DNA of 64,000 nt from Verrucomicrobiota bacterium (GTDB lineage Bacteria > Verrucomicrobiota > Verrucomicrobiia > Opitutales > Opitutaceae): contig JAEZUE010000039.1 in NCBI GenBank assembly GCA_023443455.1, positions 62,001 through 126,000 of the forward strand, given 5' to 3'. This document shows positions 42,207 to 51,644 of the stretch, in pieces. Position numbers and translations under genes: made by a program. The notes under the pieces are model-generated. The model made no database searches, had not been told where the DNA came from, and saw only the letters and a list, made by a program, of their open reading frames with translations. Each line of letters begins with the position of its first letter. Within the stretch, counting starts at the first letter, position 1.

Positions 42207-43346
42207 TCAGTAACGGAGCGAGATCCCGAGGCTCAAGATGTTGCTGCTGAAATCGTAGGCATCCCCCGGCATCGAGGACTCGTTGCTCCGGTGCAGATAC
42301 GAGGCATCCACCGAGGCGAACTCGTTGACGGTGTAGATGACCCCGACGGTCCCAGTGTAGAAATCGTCCGAACGGGCGTACTCGTAGTCGGTGGCCTCGT
42401 AACTGAGGCTCGCATACGCAGCCCACTCGGGGGCGATCTCGAACTTCGCCCCGGCGCGGATCGAAAAGACCTCCTGCGACACACCGGTCGCCGAGTTGCT
42501 GAAGTCGTTCGAGGCACTCAGGTCGAACGAGGCCTTCGGCGAATAGACATAGGTCAATCGGCCCGAAAACGAGAAATTGCTCCGGGAGCCCGTTTCGTCG
42601 AAGTCGCGCAGGCCATAGCCCGCGCGCACCTGGCCGTTGAGCTTCGGGGTGAACTCGCCACGCGCGCCCACATTGAAGAAATGATCCTTCGAATCCAACG
42701 AATGGAGGGTCGAGGGAGTCTCCTTCACCAACGAGCGACGATAGCGGTAGCCAACACTCACGTCGACCTTCGGGCTCACCTCGTAATAGACATCGAGCGG
42801 GAGGCCATAGCTCTCCCGGTCCGCGTAGGTCGCACCCGGGTAGTTGACGGCATCGTAGAACAAACCGACACCGATCTGGGTCTTCGCCGTCACGGAGGAA
42901 TCGGCCTCGAGCGAGGCGTTGGCGACATCATGCCGGATCGCCTGATCCGCGTTGCGGATCGTCACGCTGCCCTGGCTGAGCTCCTGATAGCTCAGGAACC
43001 CGCTCACCTTCGTGAGCGCACCTTCGTATTTGTACTCGCCGACGCCCTTGAAGAACTCGCCGTCGTACGCGGAGACATCGCCGTAGCGGATGATCTGCTC
43101 GACCAGCGTGATGCTGCCCGTCGAAAGACCGCCGTTGTAGTTCAACTCGAGTCCGGGCGCCGCAACGAAAACCCAGTCTTCCTTTTCGTTGGAACTCAGG
43201 AAGCGCACATTGTCGTCGAAGCGCACCTGACCGTCCAAAGTGAGATGGAGCTTGGCGTCGGGCCCGAGCGCGAAACCGCCCTCGGCCCAGACCAGCAACG
43301 GGGCGCACGCCAACGCGGCGACCCCAAGAATCGTCTTTTTGCTCAT
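42207..43346 (-). CDS. Outer-membrane beta-barrel protein of the export locus
   Basis: A 379-residue secreted protein: signal peptide MSKKTILGVAALACAPLLVWA, then alternating aromatic/polar strands throughout (for example SKVDVSVGYRYRRS-like, FSGRLTYVYSPKASFDLSAS, EWAAYASLSYEATDYEYA) ending in LGISLRY with a terminal aromatic, the usual outer-membrane barrel sorting end. It resembles BBP2/EpsL-like barrels found next to Wza and BY-kinase genes, where it may form the outer-membrane exit channel. Only 25 bp separate it from the Wza-type start, so it is the probable first or second gene of the operon. Confidence 0.85.
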   Translation of the reverse strand: MSKKTILGVAALACAPLLVWAEGGFALGPDAKLHLTLDGQVRFDDNVRFLSSNEKEDWVFVAAPGLELNYNGGLSTGSITLVEQIIRYGDVSAYDGEFFKGVGEYKYEGALTKVSGFLSYQELSQGSVTIRNADQAIRHDVANASLEADSSVTAKTQIGVGLFYDAVNYPGATYADRESYGLPLDVYYEVSPKVDVSVGYRYRRSLVKETPSTLHSLDSKDHFFNVGARGEFTPKLNGQVRAGYGLRDFDETGSRSNFSFSGRLTYVYSPKASFDLSASNDFSNSATGVSQEVFSIRAGAKFEIAPEWAAYASLSYEATDYEYARSDDFYTGTVGVIYTVNEFASVDASYLHRSNESSMPGDAYDFSSNILSLGISLRY

Positions 43347-43383
43347 GGAGAATTTGTGCTCAGGGAATGGCGACAGGCCGCGC

Positions 43384-43830
43384 TCAGCTGGAGGGGCTGA
43401 CCACGTCGCGATCGATCGGCTGGGGCGGGAACGGGATCACCGCACGCGCACCGGGCGCGCCGTCGGTCGGAGCCGCCAAGGCTTCGGCGACCTCGGCAGG
43501 AACGCAGTCGGTGATGCCGACGACGATCTCGGCAGACCGCTCAGGGAAAACGTCGAGGGCCGCACGCACAAGCTCGGGCGAGAGGTTCGGCAGCCCCTTG
43601 CACACCGCACACACGATCTGCAGGGTCTTGTCCGGAATGGCCGAAACCGACGCGGTCACGAGCTGGACCGCCGAGTCCGGATTGTCGACGGCCGCCTTGG
43701 CCACCACCGCCGCCGCCTTTTCCACGTCGGCCCGAGCCTCCGTGACGACTGCATCGATGTTGATGTCGGCACGAGCGGCAAGAGCCGCGAAGAGGAAACC
43801 TGCGATGAGCTTCAGGGAACTAGTTTTCAT
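43384..43830 (-). CDS. Unknown secreted helical protein of the export locus
   Basis: A 148-residue protein with signal peptide MKTSSLKLIAGFLFAALAARA. The mature part is mostly Ala/Val-rich helix (VEKAAAVVAKAAVDNPDSA, AVQLVTASVSAIPDKTLQIV) with three cysteines (VCAVCKG, ITDCVP) and a proline-rich C-terminus (IPFPPQPIDRD). No family recognised. It is 37 bp upstream of the barrel gene and co-oriented, so probably first in the export operon. It may be a periplasmic accessory protein. Confidence 0.7.
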   Translation of the reverse strand: MKTSSLKLIAGFLFAALAARADINIDAVVTEARADVEKAAAVVAKAAVDNPDSAVQLVTASVSAIPDKTLQIVCAVCKGLPNLSPELVRAALDVFPERSAEIVVGITDCVPAEVAEALAAPTDGAPGARAVIPFPPQPIDRDVVSPSS

Positions 43831-43932
43831 AGAGATGTCTGCAATTGGGTTTGTACGAGGGAAAATAAGACCAACCGCCCCAGCAAGGTCTAATTTGACA
43901 CCGAGCCGCCCGCGACGGCATCACTTCCTGCG

Positions 43933-45591
43933 ATGACCCCGTCGCAGCAGAAGGTGAACGTCGTGCCCGCCACCGAGCCGTGGTGGTCTTTCCCTGTGTC
44001 GATCAGGCAGGACGCCGCCGGCACCCACGTGCGGGTCGCATGGCGGCGGCTGATCCTGCTGCTGCTCGGCACCGGCGTGGCGGCCTGGCTCGCCCTCGCA
44101 GCGGCGGTGTTTCTCTGGGTCAAATACCAGCGCGGGTTCTCCGACGTGCAGATCGGTTACATCCTGTTCCCCCACCGCTGGAAGGAATACGGCAAGGCCC
44201 GGGGCGATTTCTACATCGAGCAGGCCAAGGAGGAAATCGCCGACCAGAACTGGGTGCAGGCGATCCACCACCTTCGGGTCGGAGTCGCGGCCTCCCCCTC
44301 GAACACCGAGGGCCGCCTCGTGCTTTCGCAATTCTTCACGATCATCGGGCGGATCGAGCTGGCCCAGCGCACCCTGGTCGAGGGCCTCCCCTACGCTCGC
44401 GACGACACCGAGTACCTCAAATCCCTCTTCGGCTTCCTGCTCCAATACCAGGAGGATGACGAGGTCCGCCGGATCGCGACGGAACTCCTCCCCGCCACGC
44501 CAACCGTCACCCCACGCAACCAGCTCATCGCCTTGGCGGCGGCCACGGCCAACTTCTACCGCGGCGCCTACGACGCGGCCGAGAAATTGATCGCGGACTA
44601 CAGCATCCTGCAGACCAAGGACGGGCGCATGCTGTCGGCCCGGATCGGATGGGAACGGGGCAACCGGGAACAGGCCCTCGCGCAGCTGAAGCGCTACACG
44701 ACGGAATTCCCCGAGGACGAGGAATTCTACAACCAGCTGGCCGCCTACAATCGCGAGCTCGGGGACTTCGCCGCCGTCGCGAAATTCGCCTTCCTGCGCG
44801 AACTCGCCAACCCCCGCAGCGCCTCCGCCCGGATCGACCTGATCCAGGCGTACCGAAACAACAACAACACCGACCAGGTCCGGCGCGCCGTCGACGAATT
44901 CGTCGCGGACTTCGCCCGCGACGTGGCCGCCCTCACCCTGCTGGCCAACGCCGGCACCGAAAACGGCGATCCCGCCCTCGCCCGCCGCATCTACGACCAC
45001 CTCAAGGGTCGACAGCTCGAGACCGACGCGGCGGGACTGATGGTCATGGAAGCGCACGTGGTGGCCGGCGAATTCCGCGCCGCCCTCGACTTCGCCCTCG
45101 AGCTCAGCCAAACGCGACCCGAGTGGATGCAGAAGTTTCTCGGCGTGGTGAACGGCCTCCAGGCCGTCGCCTACTTCGGCCTGGGCCAGCGCGAGGATGG
45201 CGAACTCTTCCTGAGCCACTTCATGTCCCAGCCGAACTTGCGGGCCGAGCACTTCACCGCGATCGCCAACCGTCTCGTTGCCATCGGGGCCAAGGAGCCC
45301 GCCCGAAAAGTCCTGGCCCACGCCGTCGAAACCAACCTCCGCAACCAGGCCGCACTCACGCGCCTGATCGACCTCGACCTCGATCGCCCCCCCTCCGCCG
45401 AGCTCGCCGCCAACCTCAAACGGCTGCTCGCCATGCGGCGCCCCGCGCCCGACGTCCTGCAAAAGGCCCGCCACCGCCTGGGCAGCGACCGTTTTCTCTT
45501 CGTGGCGGGGCGCGACGAGCTCCTCGCCGCCGTGCAGGAAGCCATCGACCACAGCCCGGCACCGGTCGTGTCGCGGGCGGCCGCCGAGTAA
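43933..45591 (+). CDS. Membrane-anchored TPR protein
   Basis: A 552-residue protein, divergent from the export operon (about 100 bp apart). A short cytoplasmic N-tail leads to one membrane segment near 40-63 (LILLLLGTGVAAWLALAAAV), then helical repeats of tetratricopeptide type through most of the chain (NWVQAIHHLRVGVAASPSNTE, REQALAQLKRYTTEFPEDEE, GDPALARRIYDHLKGRQLE). Similar TPR proteins accompany exosortase/PEP-CTERM exopolysaccharide loci, where they may scaffold assembly in the periplasm. No enzymatic motif seen. Function inferred from context. Confidence 0.8.
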   Translation: MTPSQQKVNVVPATEPWWSFPVSIRQDAAGTHVRVAWRRLILLLLGTGVAAWLALAAAVFLWVKYQRGFSDVQIGYILFPHRWKEYGKARGDFYIEQAKEEIADQNWVQAIHHLRVGVAASPSNTEGRLVLSQFFTIIGRIELAQRTLVEGLPYARDDTEYLKSLFGFLLQYQEDDEVRRIATELLPATPTVTPRNQLIALAAATANFYRGAYDAAEKLIADYSILQTKDGRMLSARIGWERGNREQALAQLKRYTTEFPEDEEFYNQLAAYNRELGDFAAVAKFAFLRELANPRSASARIDLIQAYRNNNNTDQVRRAVDEFVADFARDVAALTLLANAGTENGDPALARRIYDHLKGRQLETDAAGLMVMEAHVVAGEFRAALDFALELSQTRPEWMQKFLGVVNGLQAVAYFGLGQREDGELFLSHFMSQPNLRAEHFTAIANRLVAIGAKEPARKVLAHAVETNLRNQAALTRLIDLDLDRPPSAELAANLKRLLAMRRPAPDVLQKARHRLGSDRFLFVAGRDELLAAVQEAIDHSPAPVVSRAAAE

Positions 45592-45643
45592 CCACGCCGT
45601 CACGACGGCGCGGCGTGGCGGCACCTCCGCGGCCCGGCCCAGA

Positions 45644-46726
45644 TCAAACGGCCAACAACGCGAGCAACCGCTCGTTCTGTGCCCTCGTGCCGACCGTCAC
45701 GCGCACCCATTCGGGCAGCCCGTAACCGCCGACCGGGCGAACGATCACCCCCGCCTGCTGCAGCCGGCGAAACACCGCCAGACCGTCTCCCACCTTGATG
45801 AGGAGAAAATTCGCCACACTGGGGGCCACCTCGATGCCGAGCGCGGCGAGCCCCTTCCGCAATTGCCTCAAGCCGGCACGATTCACCCGCCGCGAACGTT
45901 CGACGAAGGCGTCGTCGCCGAGCGCACCGATGGCCGCCTCCTGCGCCGTCGCACTTACATTGAAAGGCTGGCGCACACGATTCAACAGCCCGACCAACTC
46001 GGGCGAGGCATAGCCATAGCCCACCCGAAAACCGGCCAACCCGTAGATCTTCGAGAATGTGCGCAGACAGATGACCTTGCGGCCCTCCGCGATCAACGGC
46101 CGCAGGTCCGGCGGATTTTCGACGTACTCGGCGTAGGCCTCGTCGTACACGAAAACGACATGCTCCGGAAGGCCGCGGACGAAGGCGAGCAGCTCCGCCT
46201 CGGTGTTCGCGGCCCCCGTCGGGTTGTTCGGGCAGGCGACAAACACCAGTTTGGTCCGCGGCGTGATCGCCGCCGCCATCGCGGCCAGGTCGTGCCGGTG
46301 ATCCACGAGGGGGACCTCCACCGGCGTCGCACCGAACAGCAACGAGACGAGCTTGTAGACGATGAAGGCCGGCCGGCCCATCACCACCTCGTCGCCCGGC
46401 GCCAGAAAAACATGCCCGAGCAGCTCGAGCAGCTCGTTCGAACCGTTGCCCACCGCCACGCTCTCCGGCGCGAGTCCGAGCTTCGCCGCCAGTTTCTCCC
46501 GGAGCCGCACACAACCACCGTCCGGATACAGCGCGGCGTCCTTCAACGACGCCCGCACCGCCCGCAACGCCTTGGGCGAGGGCCCGAGGGGGTTCTCGTT
46601 CGATGCCAGCTTGTCGATCGTCGCCGGATCCAGCCCGAGCTCGCGGGCCACGTACTCGATCGGCTTCCCCGGCTCATAGACCGGCTGGTTCATCACATGT
46701 TTCTGGGCGAGTTCCGAGATCGTCAT
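45644..46726 (-). CDS. hisC: Histidinol-phosphate aminotransferase
   Basis: A 360-residue class-I/II PLP aminotransferase from ATG 46726 (MTISELAQKHVMNQPVYEPG); an ATG 18 codons upstream is the alternative. It makes histidinol phosphate in histidine synthesis. Motifs: KLASNENPLGPSPKAL, YPDGGCVRLREKLA, VGNGSNELLELL, VACPNNPTGA, VYDEAYAEYV, the PLP Lys in RTFSKIYGLAGFRVGYG and the C-terminal VRPVGGYGLPEWVRVTVGT. Length and motifs are normal. No other his gene is adjacent. Some members of this family also act on aromatic amino acids. Confidence 0.93.
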   Translation of the reverse strand: MTISELAQKHVMNQPVYEPGKPIEYVARELGLDPATIDKLASNENPLGPSPKALRAVRASLKDAALYPDGGCVRLREKLAAKLGLAPESVAVGNGSNELLELLGHVFLAPGDEVVMGRPAFIVYKLVSLLFGATPVEVPLVDHRHDLAAMAAAITPRTKLVFVACPNNPTGAANTEAELLAFVRGLPEHVVFVYDEAYAEYVENPPDLRPLIAEGRKVICLRTFSKIYGLAGFRVGYGYASPELVGLLNRVRQPFNVSATAQEAAIGALGDDAFVERSRRVNRAGLRQLRKGLAALGIEVAPSVANFLLIKVGDGLAVFRRLQQAGVIVRPVGGYGLPEWVRVTVGTRAQNERLLALLAV

Positions 46727-46794
46727 CGTGCCTGTACGCTGTTGGGCCGCCGCCGCCGTTTCAATCCCGTTAAGCGCCACTCACACCCAAGAAG

Positions 46795-46822
46795 AGGCCC
46801 GACGCCACCGTGGGCGTCGGGC
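46795..46822 (-). terminator. Hairpin terminator downstream of the PEP-CTERM gene
   Basis: Perfect 11-bp stem GGCCCGACGCC / GGCGTCGGGCC with a 6-nt loop; on the minus strand followed by TCTTCTTGG, a weak U-tract. It separates the PEP-CTERM gene from hisC. Confidence 0.7.
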
Positions 46823-46851
46823 CGGGTCATCAACCTCGGAAACCGATCCAC

Positions 46852-47931
46852 TCAACGCGGCGCCGAACGCGCCCGCCGTCGACGAAGGAAAACCAATCCC
46901 AGGCAGGCCGCAGCGCCCAGGGCCCCGTAGGTGCCGGGCTCCGGCACCTCGTAGTCGTATTCAAAACCCGTGAAATGCAGCTCCGCCCCCGAATGGGTGA
47001 ACGTGCCCGCCACCACCTGGCCGTTGATCGCCGTCCCCAGGTCGTTGAACACGTTGAACGTGGGCGCGAGCACCGCGCCGAAGAACTGCCCACCGTTGCC
47101 GAATCGCACGTCGTCGGACACCCCCGGGGTTTCGTCCACGATGTTCCAGAGCAGACGCTCGTATCCCGAGCCCAGGTTGAAATTCCCCGTCCCGAACAAT
47201 GTCCGGCCAGCGGCATTGCGCACGTTGACGACATAGGCGCTACCGCTGGGCACATCGAACTGGATGTTGCTGAACATCGCCCCCCCATAGGTGTTTCCCA
47301 ACAGCAGATCGGCATCCAGATCGAACACGATCGCGCCGCCCGCCGCCGGTTTCAACGCGCTGAACCGCAGCGTCTGGTCGGTGATCACGATCTTCCCCGA
47401 GGCATCCGATCCCGCCAAGACACTCGAGATGCCGACAAAACCGTCCTGCAACGCAGCCCAGTCCCAGTCGGCCGCCCCGGGATTGACCCGCGGGTCCACC
47501 CCGGCCAGCGGAGCCGAGGAGTTGACCGTGCTGAAAACCGAGCCGTCCCGCAACAGCCGCTTGTCCAAACCGTTCCACGACCAGCTCAGATTCGAGAGCG
47601 CATTGATCGAGGCGTAGCCGCTCTCCAGCGTCGCGTTCTGGTTGATCGAAAGCTGCCCGGCGACGTACAGCGTCGGGTCCGCCGACGGGGTGAACTTGCC
47701 CGGCTGCGCCGCGATCGCACCCCCGTCGAGAAAAAGGTTTCCGCCGACCGCGAGGCCACCCTCCGTGTCGCCGTAGCGGGCGAACGAGGCGTTGCCGAAG
47801 CTGATCAAGTTGTAGTTGCGCACCGCCTCGTCGAACTGGACGAGCGAGGAATCGACCAGCGCCCCGAAGAGGCCGGACGACAACGCGCCGGCCGACAGCG
47901 CGGCGGACAAGAGGCGTCGTAGGTTTTTCAT
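46852..47931 (-). CDS. PEP-CTERM sorted surface protein with choice-of-anchor-A domain
   Basis: A 359-residue exported protein: signal peptide MKNLRRLLSAALSAGALSSGLFG, a choice-of-anchor-A type beta-rich domain (RNYNLISFGNASFARYGDTEGGLAVGGN, GGQFFGAVLAPTFNVFND, INGQVVAGTFTHSGAELH), then the sorting signal VPEPGTYGALGAAACLGLVF and a basic end RRRRARSAP. Proteins of this kind are cleaved at PEP by an exosortase and attached to or released with the exopolysaccharide matrix. The nearby Wza, BY-kinase and TPR genes fit that pathway, but no exosortase gene is in the window. Confidence 0.93.
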   Translation of the reverse strand: MKNLRRLLSAALSAGALSSGLFGALVDSSLVQFDEAVRNYNLISFGNASFARYGDTEGGLAVGGNLFLDGGAIAAQPGKFTPSADPTLYVAGQLSINQNATLESGYASINALSNLSWSWNGLDKRLLRDGSVFSTVNSSAPLAGVDPRVNPGAADWDWAALQDGFVGISSVLAGSDASGKIVITDQTLRFSALKPAAGGAIVFDLDADLLLGNTYGGAMFSNIQFDVPSGSAYVVNVRNAAGRTLFGTGNFNLGSGYERLLWNIVDETPGVSDDVRFGNGGQFFGAVLAPTFNVFNDLGTAINGQVVAGTFTHSGAELHFTGFEYDYEVPEPGTYGALGAAACLGLVFLRRRRARSAPR

Positions 47932-48176
47932 GTCGCCCAGCGATGCGTAGACCGTGCCGGCGGGTCAATGGGCCAGTGCACCGCCGCCGAGCGGCCCGAT
48001 CCGGCCAGACCGACCGTTTCCCCCTACCGGCCAACACCTTGCATACCTCGACCGCGGCGCAGCCCGCCACCTCCCCCGCGAAATTCAGGGAACCCCGGAG
48101 TCTCCAACTCATGGATTCCCCGATGGCGACGGGCCGAAAACCCCGGTCGCCCGCCGGAGACAGGAAACCGCGCGCG

Positions 48177-48818
48177 CTATTTCGCCCCCAACGCCGAAGC
48201 CAACGCCGCCAATTTCCGCGCATCCTTCCGGCCCGGCGCCGACTCCACCCCGCTGTTCACGTCGATGACGCTCGCCCCGGTCGCCGCCACCGCCGCCGCG
48301 ACATTCTCGGGCGTCAACCCGCCGGCGAGCACCCAGGTGCAGGCGGGATGGGCTTCGCGACAACGGAGGAACTTGACCCAGTCGCCGGTATGCCCCGTGC
48401 CGCCGAAACTGTCGGCCCGGTAGGTGTCGAGCACCCACGTGTCGGCGAGAGCCAACCACGCCGGCTCGATCTCCGCGCCGGGCGGCAGCTTCGGCGCGAG
48501 CCACAGTCGTCGCGGCCCCACCAGTGCCGAGGCCGCCTGCGCGAGCGCCACGTCGGCGACCGGGAAATGCACCTGGAAACGGTCGAAGCCGGCGTCGCGC
48601 GCCGCGGCCAGCTCCTCCGCGCCCGGCGCCACCAGCACCGCGACTTTCGACAGCGACGGCAGCGCGGCCTTCATCGCCACGAAATCCGCCAGCGGCAAGA
48701 ATCGGGGCGATTTCGGATACAAGATGAACCCGAGATGGTCCGCCCCGATGCCCGCGGCGGCCTCGGCATCGGCCACCGAGGTCAGGCCGCAGACCTTGAC
48801 CTGCAGCACCCCGATCAT
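48177..48818 (-). CDS. trpF: Phosphoribosylanthranilate isomerase
   Basis: A 213-residue TIM-barrel enzyme of tryptophan synthesis. ATG 48818 (MIGVLQVKVCGLTS) overlaps the DegT stop as ATGA; the longer open frame is rejected. Catalytic Cys10 in VKVCGLT; LGFILYPKSPRFL for the family's GFxFxxxSPR; WVLAGGLTPENVA; catalytic Asp and phosphate site in VIDVNSGVESAPGRKD (most have DVSSGVE). Q-V-H-F in DRFQVHF corresponds to the usual vQLHG. Coupling of trpF to a surface-sugar aminotransferase is unusual; other trp genes are not nearby. Confidence 0.9.
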   Translation of the reverse strand: MIGVLQVKVCGLTSVADAEAAAGIGADHLGFILYPKSPRFLPLADFVAMKAALPSLSKVAVLVAPGAEELAAARDAGFDRFQVHFPVADVALAQAASALVGPRRLWLAPKLPPGAEIEPAWLALADTWVLDTYRADSFGGTGHTGDWVKFLRCREAHPACTWVLAGGLTPENVAAAVAATGASVIDVNSGVESAPGRKDARKLAALASALGAK

Positions 48819-49915
48819 CCCGCGAAGCCGTTGATCGTCGCGACGACGAAGTCGACCTGCGCGTCCGTCAGGTCCGGGAAGATCGGCAGGCTCAGGCACT
48901 CCGCGCAGACCCGCTCCGCCTGCGGCAACGAACCGGCCGCGTATCCGAGAGTCGAATAGCACGGCTGCAGATGCAACGGCATCGGGTAGATCAGATCGGT
49001 GCCGATCTCGGCCTTCGTGAGGTGCTCGCGCAATGCCTCGCGCCGCGGATGGGTGACCGTGAACTGGTGGAACACCGATTCGCCCCACGCCTGCGGCTGG
49101 GGCACCGTCAGGCCCGCCAGCTTCAGCCCCGCGCGGTAGCGTGCCGCGACGGCGCGGCGACGCTCGGTCCACTTCGCGAGGTGCTTGAGCTTCACGCTCA
49201 GGGCGCCGGCCTGCAGCCCCTCCATGCGGAAGTTCCCTCCCACGTGGTCATGGTAGTAACGGCGCTCGGAACCATGCACGCGCAACACCCGCACTAGGCG
49301 CAGCACCTCGGCGTGCTTCGAGATCACCGCCCCACCCTCGCCGCAGCCGCCGAGGTTCTTGGTCGGGTAGAAGCTGAAGGTGCCGGCATCGCCGAGCAGA
49401 CCGACCGGACGCCCCCGATAGTGGGCGAGATGGGCCTGCGCGCAGTCCTCGATCACTTTCAGCCCGCGCTCCGCCGCCAGCGCGAGAATCTCGTCCATCG
49501 GCGCCGGCTGCCCGAAAAGATGCACGACCACGATCGCCTTCGTCTTGGGTGTCAGCGCCGCGCGGATCGTCTCGGCGGTCACGCAATAGTGCGCCGGATC
49601 GATGTCGGCGAACACCGGACGCGCGCCGAGGTAGGTCGCCGTCCAGGCCGACGCGATGAACGTGAACGCCGGCACCACGATGTCGTCGCCCGGCCCCAGC
49701 CCCAGCGCCGTCGCCGCCAGCTGCAGCGCGCTCGTGCCGTTGTCCACCCCGACCGAATCCTGCGCGCCGCAGGCCGCGCCGAAGGCCTTCTCGAACTCCT
49801 CCACGTCGCGCCCGAGGCAAAAACGGTTGCCGTCGAGCGTGGACGCCCACGCGGCGAGAATCTCATCGCGCAAGGGCCGGTGCTGAAGCGTCAGATCGAG
49901 GAACGGAACTTTCAT
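48815..49915 (-). CDS. DegT/DnrJ/EryC1/StrS-family sugar aminotransferase
   Basis: A 366-residue PLP enzyme that adds an amino group to nucleotide-linked keto-sugars used in surface glycans. Motifs: MKVPFLDLTLQHRPLRDEIL, DNGTSALQLAATALGLGPGD, VPAFTFIASAWTATYLGARP, EDCAQAHLAHYRGRPVGLLGD, the PLP Lys in SFYPTKNLGGCGEGGAV, HVGGNFRMEGLQAGALSVKL and LPIFPDLTDAQVD. Translationally coupled to trpF. Upstream, 91 bp away and co-oriented, is a membrane glycopolymer protein, so the pair probably serves cell-surface glycan assembly. Confidence 0.93.
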   Translation of the reverse strand: MKVPFLDLTLQHRPLRDEILAAWASTLDGNRFCLGRDVEEFEKAFGAACGAQDSVGVDNGTSALQLAATALGLGPGDDIVVPAFTFIASAWTATYLGARPVFADIDPAHYCVTAETIRAALTPKTKAIVVVHLFGQPAPMDEILALAAERGLKVIEDCAQAHLAHYRGRPVGLLGDAGTFSFYPTKNLGGCGEGGAVISKHAEVLRLVRVLRVHGSERRYYHDHVGGNFRMEGLQAGALSVKLKHLAKWTERRRAVAARYRAGLKLAGLTVPQPQAWGESVFHQFTVTHPRREALREHLTKAEIGTDLIYPMPLHLQPCYSTLGYAAGSLPQAERVCAECLSLPIFPDLTDAQVDFVVATINGFAG

Positions 49916-50006
49916 GGGGCGACGATCAATTCAGACCCCGCGCCGGGAATCCATGCCAAACTCCGCGACATGCTGCGGTTCGAGCGAACCATCAACCCGC
50001 ACGCGG

Positions 50007-51644
50007 TCACTCGGTCGGCCGGCGCCCGCCTTCCACCGCGTCGACCAGCTCCAGTCTCGGGTTGAGCACACAGACCGAGAACAACCGGGCGTCGGCGTTC
50101 GGCCCCTCCCGCTCCGCCGCTTCGGGCGAGTGGAACCTCAGCCCGCTCTCGCCTACTGGCACGACAAAAGCCGGTGTCTCGATGTCCGTCCAATCAACCC
50201 CCACCTGTCCGCGCCACAGTTCCCGGTCGCCGCTGGACACAATCACCTCGCGCCCGTCGAGCGAACGGGCCTTCGCGCGCAACACCACCGTCACCGCGCC
50301 CTGGTCCGACCAAAGATGGGCCCGCGCCTCGGCCGTCTGCGCGGACCAGGCCCAGACATCGGAGCCGTTCCGCTCCGCGCCGTAGAACCCGCCGGCCTCC
50401 TCCAGCAGGATCACCGTCGATGCCGCCCGGCTCCGGAACAGCGACGACTGGAGATCGGCCGGCGTCATCTCCACGAACCCGGCCGGCACGGACAGATTCA
50501 TCAACAACAGCCACACCGCCATCGACCGGCCGCCGCGGCGCACCGCCAGCACGTTGCAGGCGAGCAGGAGCGGCAGCACGACACGCAGCGCCGCACCGAA
50601 GATGCCTTCCCACACCGCCGGGCCGAGCACGAGCATGAGCAGCAACGACCCCATGCCCGTCCGCCACCAACGATCCTCCGGTCGCCAGATTCGGAGGATG
50701 AATACGGCCTGCACGGTCAACGAGAACGTGGCCAACACCGAAGGCACGCCCAGCCGGATATCGCCCGTGCGTTGCAGAAAAGCGACCTCCTCGAACCAGT
50801 CGCGCCAGAGCCCCAGTCCGGGCCAATCGAAATTCCGGGTCACACCACCAACGGCTCCCGCCATGGCGGACACATACGCCATCCACAGCGCCAACGGCAC
50901 GGCCGCCACCACCACCCAACCGACCGAGCGGAACCAGTCGCGATCCGTCGGCCAGGCCCGGCTCAGCAGCCCCCACGCTCCGGCCAGGATCGTCTCCCGC
51001 GTCAACAACGCCGCACCGAACCACCCTGCGGCCACACCGCCGCGCCCGCGCTCCGCCCACCGGACCGCCAGCGCCAGCAGCAGCAGCGACGGCAGGTCGG
51101 CCAGCGCACAGCGCACGCTGGCCAGCGTGCCCGCCGACAACAGCACACCGGCCCAGCCCGCCAGCCCGAGCCAGCGGTCGCCGGCCTGCAACACGCCCCA
51201 AAGCACCCAGGCGAGGGCAAACCAGCCGACGATGTTCAACCACGGAAACACTCCGACGATGCGTTCCGGATCGCCGAGACCGGCGCACCACGCCACCGCC
51301 GGCATCAGGATGCGCCGCGCCCGATAGGGCAACGAATCGACCGCTCGTTCGAGTCTCGGATCGCGCAACGAAGGATCACACGCGATCTGCACATAGAACT
51401 GCCCGTCGTAGCCGCCGTTGCCCCGCAGCATCGGCCCGTCTCGCAGCACCGGAAGGCTGGTTTCCCGGATCCGCCCATCCAGCATGAGCAACCCCGAAAA
51501 CCGGTAGACCGGATCCCACATGGGCAGGAGCAAAGCGATGAACGCGGCCACCACACCCGCGGCCGCGAGGCGACGGAGCATCCGCCCATCCGCCCACCTG
51601 GCGAAGAGCCGTGGCGCCACGCGCCGCCAGGCACCGGTCGGCAT
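50007..51644 (-). CDS. Polytopic membrane protein, glycosyltransferase-39-like / AZOBR_p60025-type cell-surface glycopolymer protein
   Basis: A 545-residue inner-membrane protein from ATG 51644 (MPTGAWRRVAPRLF); 151 upstream codons of the open frame overlap the divergent TPR gene and are rejected. About 10-11 hydrophobic segments, then a C-terminal soluble beta-rich domain. The periplasmic loop GNGGYDGQFYVQIACDP followed by SLPYRARRILMPAVAWCAGLG matches the family described as cell-surface glycopolymer formation proteins, relatives of GT39/PMT-type enzymes that use lipid-linked sugars. The acidic DGQFY motif may bind metal or donor. Sits upstream of the DegT aminotransferase in the same orientation. 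Confidence 0.75.
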   Translation of the reverse strand: MPTGAWRRVAPRLFARWADGRMLRRLAAAGVVAAFIALLLPMWDPVYRFSGLLMLDGRIRETSLPVLRDGPMLRGNGGYDGQFYVQIACDPSLRDPRLERAVDSLPYRARRILMPAVAWCAGLGDPERIVGVFPWLNIVGWFALAWVLWGVLQAGDRWLGLAGWAGVLLSAGTLASVRCALADLPSLLLLALAVRWAERGRGGVAAGWFGAALLTRETILAGAWGLLSRAWPTDRDWFRSVGWVVVAAVPLALWMAYVSAMAGAVGGVTRNFDWPGLGLWRDWFEEVAFLQRTGDIRLGVPSVLATFSLTVQAVFILRIWRPEDRWWRTGMGSLLLMLVLGPAVWEGIFGAALRVVLPLLLACNVLAVRRGGRSMAVWLLLMNLSVPAGFVEMTPADLQSSLFRSRAASTVILLEEAGGFYGAERNGSDVWAWSAQTAEARAHLWSDQGAVTVVLRAKARSLDGREVIVSSGDRELWRGQVGVDWTDIETPAFVVPVGESGLRFHSPEAAEREGPNADARLFSVCVLNPRLELVDAVEGGRRPTE

